64,000 nucleotides of DNA. Source: an uncultured Pseudomonadales bacterium. GTDB taxonomy: Bacteria; Pseudomonadota; Gammaproteobacteria; Pseudomonadales; Pseudohongiellaceae. The stretch covers positions 248,001-312,000 of the forward strand of contig CASIAB010000007.1 of the NCBI GenBank assembly GCA_949372635.1, given 5' to 3'. The translations under genes were made by a program, and so were the position numbers. Of this stretch, positions 9,608-19,430 are shown piece after piece (the stretch's first letter is position 1; the number at the start of each line of letters is the position of its first letter). A model generated the notes under the pieces. The model searched no databases and was not told the DNA's origin. It saw nothing but the letters and a program-made list of their open reading frames with translations.

Positions 9608-9642
9608 TCGCAGTAGAGTCAAACCGAGAAGAAATAATATTA

Positions 9643-10212
9643 ATGCAGATATCTAAACGCGAGAGAAGTATTTTACTACTAGCTGCTGCCGTGGCCCTGC
9701 TATTCGCAGTCACGAGTGGCTGGCCCGCGATCACGTCGGTATATGCCCAAAGGCAAGGTAATATTGAAAGCGTGGAGATCGATATTGCCCGAGAACAACG
9801 CTTAATAGAAAATACGGCAAGTTGGCGAGAACGACGCGCTGAGGTTGAGTCGCAGATTGCCGAGTTGAATCGCCAATCTTTCACTGGTGAGACAATCCCT
9901 ATCGTCGAGGCAAATATCCAACGGGAACTCTCATTGCTGGCACGAGATTCAGGCATCACAGTAAGTTCGACGCGCCTAGCCGATCGCTTAGTTACAGATG
10001 CTTGGCTATTTATTCGGCAGGAGATGTCGTTTCGCACTAGTGATCAAGCGAACACGGCTCGTTTCTTGGAGAGACTGGAAAATTCAGTGCCGAGGCTTAG
10101 AGTGACTTCACTGAATGTAAGCCGAAGCCGAAATCAATACAGCGGTTCGATTACAGTCGTTGGTTTTGCCCGAAGTGAAGGCCTTGTTGCAGAGGCTACG
10201 AGTAACAGATGA
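9643..10212 (+). CDS. gspM: Type II secretion protein GspM-like
   Basis: A 189-residue bitopic protein: short cytoplasmic N-terminus (ISKRERS), one membrane segment (residues 9-27), a coiled-coil stretch (about 35-80) and a small periplasmic domain. This is the GspM/PilO layout. Its stop overlaps the gspE start in an ATGA junction. It partners GspL in the inner-membrane platform. Confidence 0.75.
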   Translation: MQISKRERSILLLAAAVALLFAVTSGWPAITSVYAQRQGNIESVEIDIAREQRLIENTASWRERRAEVESQIAELNRQSFTGETIPIVEANIQRELSLLARDSGITVSSTRLADRLVTDAWLFIRQEMSFRTSDQANTARFLERLENSVPRLRVTSLNVSRSRNQYSGSITVVGFARSEGLVAEATSNR

Positions 10213-11702
10213 CTGACTTCGATAATCAAGAGTTAGTAGAAGAGTCGCCGGCGATGACGCTCGCCGTTTTCGGGCAGTTATTGGAGCCGGAAGGGATCGT
10301 ACCTGCACAGGACTTTGCTGAATCTAGCAGACTCATCTGTGAGCAGACGCCGAGCATAGAGCTGCGTGCTAAGATCCGCTTTATATTGGAAGAGAAAATT
10401 CAATTCGGCATCGGCGCCGCAGATGAAGTGCGTCGCTTAATGCGTCACTGGCGCGCTGAACTCTCGCCGCAGATTGAGAATACAGACGAAGATCTTTTCG
10501 TATCTGGTTTCGCAGACGATGAGTTGCTCGCGGATCTGGCATCGGAAGCACCAGTCATTCGGCTGGTAAATCACCTCTTCGCGAGGGCACTTGATCTAGA
10601 TGCTAGTGACATTCATTTCGAACCTAACGAGAACCATCTGGACATTCGCTGCCGTGTCGACGGCATCATGACGCGTATTGAACGCTTGCCTATTAAAATA
10701 CATACCGCTGTTGCATCGCGCTTGAAACTTATGGCGAAGCTAGATATCGGTGAGAAGCGTTTGCCTCAGGATGGCCGTATAGACTATCAGGTAGGAGCTA
10801 AGCAACTCGATATGCGCGTGTCGACTCTCCCGGGTGTGCATGGTGAGTCTGTTGTGTTGAGAATCCTAGATAGAAGCGATACTGCTGTAAGTTTGCAGCA
10901 GTTGGGAATGCCCGAAAAAATTCTCGATCAGTATCAAAACATCGTAACTCAGCCTCACGGCATGGTGTTAATAACAGGCCCTACAGGTAGCGGCAAAACG
11001 ACCACGCTGTATGCGACGCTAGAGAAGATAAATAATGAGAAGCAGAAGATAATTACCGTTGAAGACCCAGTCGAATATCAACTTGACGGTATCACTCAAA
11101 TTCAAGCAAACGCTAGCATTGGATTAAGTTTTGCACAGGGCCTACGCTCTATCGTTAGACAGGACCCCGATGTACTGATGATCGGTGAGATTCGGGATCA
11201 TGAGACGGCGGAGATCGCGATCGAATCGGCGCTTACCGGCCATCTAGTTTTTTCAACGCTGCACACCAACGATGCAGCTGGAGCGGTTACGCGGCTGCAA
11301 GACATGGGCGTACAGGGCTATCTAATCAGCTCCAGCATGCTCGCTATACAAGCACAGAGGCTGGTGAGACGAGTTTGTACCGATTGCGCTGAGACGCATC
11401 TTCTTACTACAGATGAGGCAACGGCGCTGGAGATCGATGTAAACAGCATCAGCGAGATTCGACGTGGCCGTGGCTGTGAGCGCTGCGGACAGACTGGATA
11501 TCGAGGCCGTGTTGGTTTGTATGAGTTGCTGATCATGAGTGATGCAATTCGTCATCACATCGCTTCGGGAGCCGATGCGAATATCATTCGTGACGAGGCA
11601 ATCAAAGAAGGGATGAGAACTTTGAGGCAGGATGCCCTCGAGAAGTTGGTCAATGGGATGACTACACCTGAAGAAGTTGTGCGGGTAACCAGAGCAATAT
11701 GA
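10209..11702 (+). CDS. gspE: Type II secretion ATPase GspE
   Basis: A 497-residue secretion ATPase. An N-terminal GspE domain covers roughly residues 1-100. The motor domain has Walker A GPTGSGKTTT at 257-266, an Asp box (VEDPVEY), Walker B VLMIGEIRD and a His box TLHTND. A CxxC pair flanks each side of a zinc knot (CTDC, CERC) near residues 395-425, typical of GspE rather than PilT. It powers pseudopilus assembly from the cytoplasm through GspL and GspF. Both ends overlap neighbouring genes by 4 bases. Confidence 0.95.
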   Translation: MTDFDNQELVEESPAMTLAVFGQLLEPEGIVPAQDFAESSRLICEQTPSIELRAKIRFILEEKIQFGIGAADEVRRLMRHWRAELSPQIENTDEDLFVSGFADDELLADLASEAPVIRLVNHLFARALDLDASDIHFEPNENHLDIRCRVDGIMTRIERLPIKIHTAVASRLKLMAKLDIGEKRLPQDGRIDYQVGAKQLDMRVSTLPGVHGESVVLRILDRSDTAVSLQQLGMPEKILDQYQNIVTQPHGMVLITGPTGSGKTTTLYATLEKINNEKQKIITVEDPVEYQLDGITQIQANASIGLSFAQGLRSIVRQDPDVLMIGEIRDHETAEIAIESALTGHLVFSTLHTNDAAGAVTRLQDMGVQGYLISSSMLAIQAQRLVRRVCTDCAETHLLTTDEATALEIDVNSISEIRRGRGCERCGQTGYRGRVGLYELLIMSDAIRHHIASGADANIIRDEAIKEGMRTLRQDALEKLVNGMTTPEEVVRVTRAI

Positions 11703-12904
11703 GCGCACTGTATTTCAAATATCAGGCCTTCGATGCACAAGGCAAAGTGCTGAACGGACAGCTAAGCGCTAATACGGAGCGCGAAGCTGTGCGCATCTTG
11801 AAAGGCAAGAATCTAACACCGGTCAAGATACAAGAAACCAAAGAAGCTACTGAAAAAATCCGCCGCAAACGCATCTCGCAGGCGGACGTGTTGGATTTTA
11901 CGAATGGTCTGTGCACTCTTGTCGAGGCACGGGTGCCGATAGATAGGTCTCTACGATTGTTAGAAGGTATTACAGAATCTTCCGCAATGCGTGAACTTGT
12001 TGTGAGTCTGCTGCGTGAGGTTAAGGAAGGCAGGAGCCTTGCTGAAGCGATGGAGGTTCATCCTAAAATTTTCAACAAGATGTACATCAATATCGTTCGC
12101 GCCGGTGAAGAAGGCGGCATTCTGGATAAGATGCTACCCGATCTGGCAGAATTTTTAGAAACCAGCGCCAAGACCCGCCAGGCAATTATTTCGGCAATGA
12201 TCTACCCGATCGTTCTGATGATTACCGGCGTACTCTCTGTCGTTCTACTATTAGTTTTCGTAGTTCCTCAGTTTGCCGCGATGTTCGAAGATGCGGGCAG
12301 TGAGATTCCGGCATCGGCGGCCTTCCTGCTCTCTCTAAGTAACAGCATTCAGAGCTACGGTTACCTTATTATCGCGTTCATAGCTCTTCTGGTGGTCTTC
12401 TGGAAACGATTAGACAAAGAACCTGTAGCGAAACTAAAGAAAGATGGCTTCATGCTGTCTCTGCCTATGATGGGCAAGCTGATCCTCTACAAAGAGTGCG
12501 CAGTCTTCGCGAGAACACTAGGCGCTCTATTAGGGGCAGGTATCCCTTTAATTCGTGCGCTGCGCGTGTCCAGAGAAGTTGTTGGCAACACCGTTTTGGC
12601 GACACACCTGGTTCAGGTAGAAGAGGACGTTAGGGGCGGGACGGGACTTGGCGCTTCATTAGAGAAGACAAATCAATTCCCAACTTTGCTTCATCAGTTG
12701 GTTGCTGTAGGTGAGGAGTCAGGCCGTACGGCAAACATTCTAATCAAGTCCGCGGCCACATTCGACACGACCGTGCGTCATCAAATTTCTGGCCTGGTAG
12801 CTGCATTGCAGCCTGCCCTGATAATAATTCTCGCCATAGCAGTTGGTGGCATCACCATCACCATGCTGTCAGCTGTATTCAGCATGAATGCGGTGGATTT
12901 CTAA
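11699..12904 (+). CDS. gspF: Type II secretion inner-membrane protein GspF
   Basis: A 401-residue polytopic protein with two GspF repeats (residues 70-190 and 270-395), each followed by hydrophobic segments, and three membrane helices overall. It begins SALYFKYQAFDAQGKVLNG, the usual GspF opening. It is the platform protein on which the pseudopilus is built. Confidence 0.94.
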   Translation: MSALYFKYQAFDAQGKVLNGQLSANTEREAVRILKGKNLTPVKIQETKEATEKIRRKRISQADVLDFTNGLCTLVEARVPIDRSLRLLEGITESSAMRELVVSLLREVKEGRSLAEAMEVHPKIFNKMYINIVRAGEEGGILDKMLPDLAEFLETSAKTRQAIISAMIYPIVLMITGVLSVVLLLVFVVPQFAAMFEDAGSEIPASAAFLLSLSNSIQSYGYLIIAFIALLVVFWKRLDKEPVAKLKKDGFMLSLPMMGKLILYKECAVFARTLGALLGAGIPLIRALRVSREVVGNTVLATHLVQVEEDVRGGTGLGASLEKTNQFPTLLHQLVAVGEESGRTANILIKSAATFDTTVRHQISGLVAALQPALIIILAIAVGGITITMLSAVFSMNAVDF

Positions 12905-12919
12905 TTCTCGGAGAACATT

Positions 12920-15028
12920 GTGAAGTCTAAGCAAATTCTACACGCGACAAAAAAACCTTTAGCACTGCTGCTAGTCGGCTTCGCGCTTTCCTCCTGCGCT
13001 ATATTGGATGCACAGCCCGGTGCTAGCAATGCTGGGCAGTCCAGTAGCAGCTCAGTCGCGCAAAATGCGACGAGCCGTAACGCTGCAGTTGTAGTGCCAG
13101 AAGCAGATGACAATAATGCGGCTGAACAACAGGCAATCATCAATGCGATTAACCGAGACGGCGCCGCATTGCAGTACGAGGGTTTTCCTGAACTCGGGCC
13201 TACCCCCGAAGAGCCTCTTACCGAGAACGTCGTCGAATTCAATTACGAGCAGGCAGATCTTCGACTCGTTTTGGAAGAACTCGCCGCTGCTTTGGACGTG
13301 AGCATTGTTATCGATCCTACGATCGACAGCAAAGTCAGTATTCGTACCTCCTCAGTACGTCCTTTGAGTCAGCAAGATATCTGGCCGTTAATTCGATTGT
13401 TAACTCGGGACGCAGGTGTAGTTCTAAATCGTGTGGGCAACGTCTTCAATGCGCGCAAAATTAACAGTAGTCTGCCAGTAGAAATAGCGACGCCAGGCAC
13501 GTTAGGTCAAGGCACCGCCGCACGTATTCTGCAGATCACCCCACTTACCTTTATCTCGACAGAGGCAGCAGTGCAAGTTATCGGGCCGCTTCTCGCGCCA
13601 GATGGTGAGGTGAGAACTCTGGTTGGCAATGGCACGCTCGCTATATCGGCGGGCGAATCGCAATTGCAACGCATCAACGAATTGCTCTTCCTCGTCGATG
13701 CGGACCCATTTCAGAATCAGGGAATTCATCTCTATCAATTGTTCAATGCCAATGCGCTGGAAGTTGCCGAGGAGTTAACCGAGATTCTCTTACTTATCGA
13801 AGGTGAAACACCGGCCTATCAGGTAAAGGGAATAGAACGGATTAATGGGATACTTGTGACAACGCCAGCAGCACGCGGCTTCGAGGAGATCTCTCGTTGG
13901 GTGCAAATTTTAGATTCTGCCGGCGAGGAACAAGTGGAGCAACTATTTCGCTATCAGGTAAATAATCTGAGCGCGGTGGAGCTTGCAGAAACTTTATCTG
14001 AGGTATTTGAGGATGACGATGCGCCGGCAACTGCGAACCGCGGCACCGACGTTGAAAATAATTCGCTAGATTCTGTTGAGCTCACAGAAGGGGTTTCAGT
14101 TGTTACAACTAATACAGTTGTTTCAGCAAACTTAAGCGTGAAGATTGTGGCAGACGAAGCGACAAACAGTTTGCTAATTCGAAGCACGGCGCGAGACTAC
14201 CGGCAGCTACTCACAACTATAAATCAACTCGATGCGGTTCCATTGCAGGTGATGATCAATGCTGTAATCGCACAGATTACACTTAGCGAGGCTACTAAGT
14301 TTGGCGTGGATTGGTCGCGCATAGCCGCTGACACTGCAGTTGATGCAATTTCTACTAACGCATCGACCGGTTTCGTACCGCAGCTTGGTGGTTTATTGTT
14401 CACTAAATCCTTTATCGATGGTGCCTCGCAAGTCGATGCAACACTGGAGGCGATCGCCATTAACAACGACGTGCAATTGCTAGCCCGGCCATCGCTTACA
14501 GTGGCAAATAACCAGGAGGGTGATATTCAGATCGGCTCGCAAGTTCCTGTGGAGCAGGGCCAGTCTATTGGTACCGGTGGCTTCGCCACGACTAACATCC
14601 AGTACCGCGATACTGGCATCGTGTTATCGATCACGCCGCAGATAAATAACGACGGTATCGTGAATTTGATTATTCGGCAGGAACTATCTTCAGTAGATGG
14701 TGGCGCAACCGGGGTAAACAACAACCCCGTTTTCAATAATCAGGAGATCAATACGACGGTTGTAGTGCGCAATGGTGAAAACGTGGTTCTCGGTGGGTTA
14801 ATTCAGACAGATACCGAGAACTTAAATACGGGGGTTCCTGGATTGAATAGAGTGCCGCTGCTGGGCAGGCTTTTCTCTTATCAGCAGGAAACGGTAGAAC
14901 GGCGTGAACTGTTTATCGTGTTAAGGCCCGAGATCATTAATCTGAATTCCGAAACAGAGTTAGAATATCAAGATATCCTCGATCGATTCGACATGGCGTC
15001 CGATCTAATCGAAGCATCTGATTTATAG
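12920..15028 (+). CDS. gspD: Type II secretion secretin GspD, predicted lipoprotein
   Basis: A 702-residue outer-membrane secretin. The signal peptide ends in a lipobox LSSC (Cys26) followed by Ala, predicting a lipid anchor and outer-membrane sorting. An N0 domain (about 105-185) and N1-N3 repeats follow, then the secretin core with QVPVEQGQSIGTG and the closing VPLLGRLFSYQ segment. A lipidated secretin can reach the outer membrane without a GspS pilotin, as described for HxcQ of P. aeruginosa; no pilotin gene is seen here. The start is GTG at 12920 behind CGGAGA. Confidence 0.95.
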   Translation: MKSKQILHATKKPLALLLVGFALSSCAILDAQPGASNAGQSSSSSVAQNATSRNAAVVVPEADDNNAAEQQAIINAINRDGAALQYEGFPELGPTPEEPLTENVVEFNYEQADLRLVLEELAAALDVSIVIDPTIDSKVSIRTSSVRPLSQQDIWPLIRLLTRDAGVVLNRVGNVFNARKINSSLPVEIATPGTLGQGTAARILQITPLTFISTEAAVQVIGPLLAPDGEVRTLVGNGTLAISAGESQLQRINELLFLVDADPFQNQGIHLYQLFNANALEVAEELTEILLLIEGETPAYQVKGIERINGILVTTPAARGFEEISRWVQILDSAGEEQVEQLFRYQVNNLSAVELAETLSEVFEDDDAPATANRGTDVENNSLDSVELTEGVSVVTTNTVVSANLSVKIVADEATNSLLIRSTARDYRQLLTTINQLDAVPLQVMINAVIAQITLSEATKFGVDWSRIAADTAVDAISTNASTGFVPQLGGLLFTKSFIDGASQVDATLEAIAINNDVQLLARPSLTVANNQEGDIQIGSQVPVEQGQSIGTGGFATTNIQYRDTGIVLSITPQINNDGIVNLIIRQELSSVDGGATGVNNNPVFNNQEINTTVVVRNGENVVLGGLIQTDTENLNTGVPGLNRVPLLGRLFSYQQETVERRELFIVLRPEIINLNSETELEYQDILDRFDMASDLIEASDL

Positions 15029-15045
15029 AAAAATAGGCATTAATC

Positions 15046-15471
15046 ATGAACTATTCAAATGACAAAAAATTGAATAAGCGGTTGCAGCGAAATGATGGAT
15101 TCACACTCATCGAAATTCTCGTTGTGATGGCTATCATCGCAATGTTGGCGGTAATGGTTGCGCCGAACTTGTTTAATCAACAGGCTGGAGCGATGCGCGA
15201 TGTCGCCAGGACAGAGATTTCCACATTAGAAGCGGCGTTAGATATTTATCGACTTGATGTCGGCGAGTATCCAGACACTCTGGACGGATTGATGGAGGAT
15301 GACACCGACAGAGCATCTTGGAACGGTCCTTATCTGCGTAGAGCCGTTCCCACAGACCCTTGGGACAATGAATATGTCTACGAGTCCCGTGGGCGCGAGT
15401 TCACGCTAATATCCTACGGAGCCGACGGCATCAGCGGCGGCGAAGATGATGACGCCGATATTGGGTTGTAA
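15046..15471 (+). CDS. gspG: Major pseudopilin GspG
   Basis: A 141-residue pseudopilin with a prepilin peptidase site (NDG/FTLIEILVVMAIIAML, Glu5 present) and the C-terminal features of GspG: a conserved segment with YLRRAVPTDPWDNEY and an aspartate-rich calcium loop (SYGADGISGGEDDDAD). It forms the shaft of the pseudopilus. Its end overlaps the start of gspH by 26 bases. Confidence 0.95.
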   Translation: MNYSNDKKLNKRLQRNDGFTLIEILVVMAIIAMLAVMVAPNLFNQQAGAMRDVARTEISTLEAALDIYRLDVGEYPDTLDGLMEDDTDRASWNGPYLRRAVPTDPWDNEYVYESRGREFTLISYGADGISGGEDDDADIGL

Positions 15472-15991
15472 AAAGGTTGCCTTTACCTATACAAGGCAGA
15501 TAACGCCTGAGCAGCAGCGTGGGTTCACGCTGCTCGAAATAATTCTTGTGCTTGCGATTATCGCCACGGCCAGCGTCTTGATAGTACCGAAACTCGGCGG
15601 CTTCGAAGCCCGCACCTTCAGCACTCAACTGCGTCAGGCCCAATCATTGCTCAATTATGCAAGACGCACGGCGGTAGTTTCCGGGAAGGCCAGTACCGTT
15701 AGTTTCAATGTATTGCCTGCCGATGAAATGGGGCAGTCCTATAGACAAGTGGGGCACGTCAGCCCCAGCAATATCGTAGCGCAGTGGAACGGCGCGGGTG
15801 TCAATCTGCGCTTCCGCGACAGCACCGACAGAGAAACCGAGATCGAGGAAACGACTGAAGTGACGTTCTACCCCGAAGGTGGAAGCACCGGCGGCATTTT
15901 GTTATTCGCCCAGGGAGAGCAAACGGGCGTCATCGACATCGATCCGTTCACAGGCAGGGTCAACAGAGGCGATCCTGAAGAAGGTTTGTGA
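15446..15991 (+). CDS. gspH: Minor pseudopilin GspH
   Basis: A 181-residue type IV prepilin-like protein. The cleavage site is RG/FTLLEIILVLAIIA near residue 27. The start is within the end of gspG; ATG at 15446 or 15449 are the only ATG codons before the cleavage site. The size and place between gspG and gspI fit GspH. It ends in a TGATG junction with gspI. Confidence 0.85.
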   Translation: MMTPILGCKKVAFTYTRQITPEQQRGFTLLEIILVLAIIATASVLIVPKLGGFEARTFSTQLRQAQSLLNYARRTAVVSGKASTVSFNVLPADEMGQSYRQVGHVSPSNIVAQWNGAGVNLRFRDSTDRETEIEETTEVTFYPEGGSTGGILLFAQGEQTGVIDIDPFTGRVNRGDPEEGL

Positions 15992-16374
15992 TGAAGAGAC
16001 AGCTTAGCAGTCAGGCAGGCTTTACTTTACTGGAAGTGATAGTGGCTCTCACGATCACTGGATTTGTGCTGGGTGGGCTGTTCTCTCTAGTTGGGGGTAG
16101 CAAGCAGCTCTCGTGGCGTTCAGAACAAAGCTTGATACAGGCGACACGCGTTCGAGCTGTTACTAATTTTGCACTGCTTGAAAATGAATATTCGGATGTC
16201 GAAGAGATACTTCAGGACGATAGCTATCAGATTCGTGCGTTGGATCTATTGGTAGACCCAAAGCGAAAGACACAGGGTTCTGTGCATGCATTCCAAGGCT
16301 ACGAAGTAGTCAATCGAGAGCGCAACGAGGTAATTGTGGGAAGCCGTTGGATTCAATTGGATCTTCCACAATAG
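15991..16374 (+). CDS. gspI: Minor pseudopilin GspI
   Basis: A 127-residue protein from the ATG at 15991, which overlaps the stop of gspH by one base. The prepilin site is QAG/FTLLEVIVALTITGF. Short length and position between gspH and gspJ match GspI, a core member of the pseudopilus tip complex with GspJ and GspK. Confidence 0.85.
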   Translation: MKRQLSSQAGFTLLEVIVALTITGFVLGGLFSLVGGSKQLSWRSEQSLIQATRVRAVTNFALLENEYSDVEEILQDDSYQIRALDLLVDPKRKTQGSVHAFQGYEVVNRERNEVIVGSRWIQLDLPQ

Positions 16375-16383
16375 ATATCGCCC

Positions 16384-17049
16384 ATGCGAATAGTTAAAAA
16401 AACAGACAAGCAGACAGGTTTCACTTTAGTAGAAATAGTCCTTTCCTTGGGATTGACGGCACTGCTGCTCGGCCTGCTGAGTTCTGGTGTCTACATCGTG
16501 GCAGAGGACTGGAATCGCAACTCCGATGTACTGGATGAGAGTCTGGATCAGGCGCTGGCGGTGTTGCAGATAGACCGTGCGCTTCACGGTGCTTTTCCAC
16601 ATAGCTATACGAACTTCGACACGCTCGGGCGAGAGATCTATTTTCACGGGGAAGATGACTATCTTAGTTTCGTATCGGCGGTATCTCCGCAGCGTAGCCC
16701 AGGGCTAACCGTTTGGGAGATGTATTCCGTGGCAGACGAAGGCGTCTATCTGAGCCTTGTTCCAGCGTTTAGCGACGATCCTAAACAAAGGTTAAGTGAG
16801 AGCGAACCGATTCTGGTCCTTGAAAACTATACCGCTGAGTTTAGCTATCTCTATCAGGATCTAAATGAAAACAGGCTTTGGATTGATGAATGGCTCGGCG
16901 AAGAGGAGCTAAGCCTTCCCCTGGCAGTCTACGTTCGCTTTGTCCCCGAACGAGATTTTGAGGATGTAAACGAAGAGCTAGAGATCGTTGCGCGCATTAA
17001 AAATAACCAACATCGGAGTATTCGTCCTACGACGAATAATGAGTTGTGA
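16384..17049 (+). CDS. gspJ: Minor pseudopilin GspJ
   Basis: A 221-residue protein with a prepilin site QTG/FTLVEIVLSLGLTALL and a soluble domain containing the PILVLENYTAEFSYLYQD segment usual in GspJ. It would sit at the pseudopilus tip with GspI and GspK. The stop overlaps the gspK start codon. Confidence 0.88.
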   Translation: MRIVKKTDKQTGFTLVEIVLSLGLTALLLGLLSSGVYIVAEDWNRNSDVLDESLDQALAVLQIDRALHGAFPHSYTNFDTLGREIYFHGEDDYLSFVSAVSPQRSPGLTVWEMYSVADEGVYLSLVPAFSDDPKQRLSESEPILVLENYTAEFSYLYQDLNENRLWIDEWLGEEELSLPLAVYVRFVPERDFEDVNEELEIVARIKNNQHRSIRPTTNNEL

Positions 17050-18149
17050 TTGGTATACACAACACATCTAAACAAGCAGGTTCTGTCATAATAATCGTCT
17101 TATGGACGGCAGTTTTGCTGACTGTGTTAGTTACCGCTATGGCGAGTAAAGTAAGGCTATTGGCACAGACAGCTGCGCATAATCGCGATGCGAGCCGGGA
17201 TTGGGCGCAGCTAATGGCCACTGTCAATTTTGCCGAGATGGAGCTCATGCTTGAACGTATGCCTGTACCTATCGATCAGCAATTGGAGGAGACCGAAGAA
17301 GGCGAGTTGCTAACTCCTGCTTACCGTTATAACGGTGAGGCTCTAGAGTTAAATTACGCCACCCCGGAGAACATGGTAGTCCGCATCTACGACCATGCAG
17401 GGAAGATAAACCTGAATCGAATACCACGCCGCAACATGCAGTTGCTTATCGAGAAGCTATTGGGCAGCGAAGACGCCGACCCAGAGGAGGTGCAAGACCT
17501 GCTCGCAGCCTGGACCGATTGGACCGACCTGAATGACCTAGAGGGGCTGAATGGTGCGGAGAAGGATTACTATCTGGAATTAGATCAGGCTTACGTTCCC
17601 CGCAACAACCCGGAGCTGGACACGGTGGAAGAAATTCTGCATGTGCGCGGTTTCGCCGAACTGTTTGATGGTATCAACCTAGATGCAGCGTTCACTATCT
17701 ACGGCAATACGCGAACCGTAAACCTCAACGTGGCGACCCGAGAAGCGATGCGATTCCTGCCAGGACTAGATGACGAACTCATAGAGACTATAATTGCCTT
17801 TCGAGAACTGGAAGACATAAGCAATCGTGCGGACATAGCCGAGATCGTGCCCTTCGAGAATCTGCAGGAACTGACTCAATGGGTAGGAACGAACACCTCG
17901 AATATCTATTCCATCTTTGTCTATCCGCAGCAGAAATTCAGTGGCAGCGCGCTAACAGGCCAGCCATCGAACACTCAAGAGCTTGCTGAGGATGCAGTTG
18001 AGCCTGAGGACTCCGTGCGCCAGGCTTATATGGAGATCGTAGAAGTTCTTAGTGGCAATGCCCTCCCAAGGATCTACAAGGTCGATCCTTACGGTATGCT
18101 GCCTGATACAGCGAAGGCTAGGGTGGAGGAGTACGGAATCGAGCTCTAG
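17046..18149 (+). CDS. gspK: Minor pseudopilin GspK
   Basis: A 367-residue protein starting at GTG 17046 inside the gspJ stop. The N-terminus reads KQAG/SVIIIVLWTAVLLTVLV: a prepilin-type site without Glu5, which is the known peculiarity of GspK. A long helical domain follows, with TVEEILHVRGF and a second helix-hairpin-helix-like segment around LNVATREAMRFLPGLDDELI. It caps the pseudopilus. This is the last gene of the secretion operon; the next gene is convergent. Confidence 0.92.
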   Translation: MIGIHNTSKQAGSVIIIVLWTAVLLTVLVTAMASKVRLLAQTAAHNRDASRDWAQLMATVNFAEMELMLERMPVPIDQQLEETEEGELLTPAYRYNGEALELNYATPENMVVRIYDHAGKINLNRIPRRNMQLLIEKLLGSEDADPEEVQDLLAAWTDWTDLNDLEGLNGAEKDYYLELDQAYVPRNNPELDTVEEILHVRGFAELFDGINLDAAFTIYGNTRTVNLNVATREAMRFLPGLDDELIETIIAFRELEDISNRADIAEIVPFENLQELTQWVGTNTSNIYSIFVYPQQKFSGSALTGQPSNTQELAEDAVEPEDSVRQAYMEIVEVLSGNALPRIYKVDPYGMLPDTAKARVEEYGIEL

Positions 18150-18185
18150 GTAGGTTTTGATCACGCTGCGCTAAAAGGGGCCTCT

Positions 18186-19403
18186 CTAATCCTTATCGAG
18201 CTGCCACTCACATTTCATGATCATTGGCCCGACACCCTTGCTCGGCTCCATAGCCAGTAGCTTGCTGAACTTGGTCTCGTACCAGAGCAGACCACTCTTA
18301 TCGGCGAGACCACCGAGCACATAGAACTCCCCTACTCGCATGGCTACCTTCTCGATAACAAGCGAAACTTTAAAAACGTCTCCTTTCGCGAATGAGCCAA
18401 TTTCTATCTCATCGTCATTGGTAGTAAGGAAGGAAGCAATCGGCTCTTCGGTAGACTTCATGAAGGCGAAACCGAAATGTCCCTGCATATTCTCTACTAG
18501 AACCTCTACTTCCATTTCCAGCAGTACGTCACTAAGCGGCTTGATTGTGGTGATGTCATTACCGTTTAGTGACTTCACAGCGATAGAGTTGATACGGCAG
18601 TCCTGCACCTCATGTTTTTGTGCGGTCTGGGAAGCACGCAGCTCCCCGGGCATGTCTTCTCTAATGCTGCTATAGGTTTTCTTGTTGTTGCAGAAGTCTT
18701 CGTAGTGCCCCACAACCTTATCGCTGTCGCCAATCTCCTGGATCTTGCCCTTGTCTAACCAGATCGCGATTTCGCATAGCTCCTGCACGTGAAACATGGA
18801 GTGACTGCAGAACACCATGGTCTTCTGCTGCTGCCTAAACTCATTCATGCGCTGCACGCACTTCTTCTGAAATGCCATATCGCCGACTGATAATGCTTCA
18901 TCGATAACCAGAATATCCGGCCGAACCATAGTCGCGATAGAGAAGGCGAGCCGAACATACATGCCCGATGAATAAGTTTTAACCGGCCTATCGATGAAAT
19001 AGTCGAGCTCAGAGAACGTGATAATGTCCCTTTCCATCTCGGCGATGTTTTCATCGGGCACTCCTAAAAGAGCCGCGTTAAGATAGATGTTCTTGCGGCC
19101 TGTAAACTCTGGATGAAAACCCGCGCCTAGTTCTAAAAGGGCTGCTACTTGCCCATTAATTGCTATATCGCCACTGGTGGGCTGCAGAGTCCCAACCAAG
19201 AGCTTAAGCAGGGTTGATTTGCCCGCACCGTTGTCGCCGATAATTCCCAGGCTCTTGCCGTCGGGCACGGCGAAGGATATATCAGCCAGTACATGGTACA
19301 GCTGGTGTCGCTGCTTGCGCAGAATAATCTCGTACAAGCGATCTTGTGGTCGCTCGTAGATTTTGAAATCTTTATTAAGATTTTGTACGGATACGCGAGG
19401 CAC
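18186..19403 (-). CDS. wzt: O-antigen/polysaccharide ABC exporter ATP-binding protein (Wzt)
   Basis: A 405-residue ABC ATPase of the polysaccharide-export class: Walker A GDNGAGKST near residue 55, signature SSGMYVRLAFS near 148, Walker B ILVIDEALSVGD near 165. Residues from about 250 on form an extra domain of the size and place of the Wzt carbohydrate-binding domain, which recognises the capped end of the glycan. The start is GTG at 19403 behind GGAAG. It works with the permease gene 27 bases upstream. Confidence 0.9.
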   Translation of the reverse strand: MPRVSVQNLNKDFKIYERPQDRLYEIILRKQRHQLYHVLADISFAVPDGKSLGIIGDNGAGKSTLLKLLVGTLQPTSGDIAINGQVAALLELGAGFHPEFTGRKNIYLNAALLGVPDENIAEMERDIITFSELDYFIDRPVKTYSSGMYVRLAFSIATMVRPDILVIDEALSVGDMAFQKKCVQRMNEFRQQQKTMVFCSHSMFHVQELCEIAIWLDKGKIQEIGDSDKVVGHYEDFCNNKKTYSSIREDMPGELRASQTAQKHEVQDCRINSIAVKSLNGNDITTIKPLSDVLLEMEVEVLVENMQGHFGFAFMKSTEEPIASFLTTNDDEIEIGSFAKGDVFKVSLVIEKVAMRVGEFYVLGGLADKSGLLWYETKFSKLLAMEPSKGVGPMIMKCEWQLDKD

Positions 19404-19430
19404 TACAGACTTCCTATTTCGAAATTAGAT

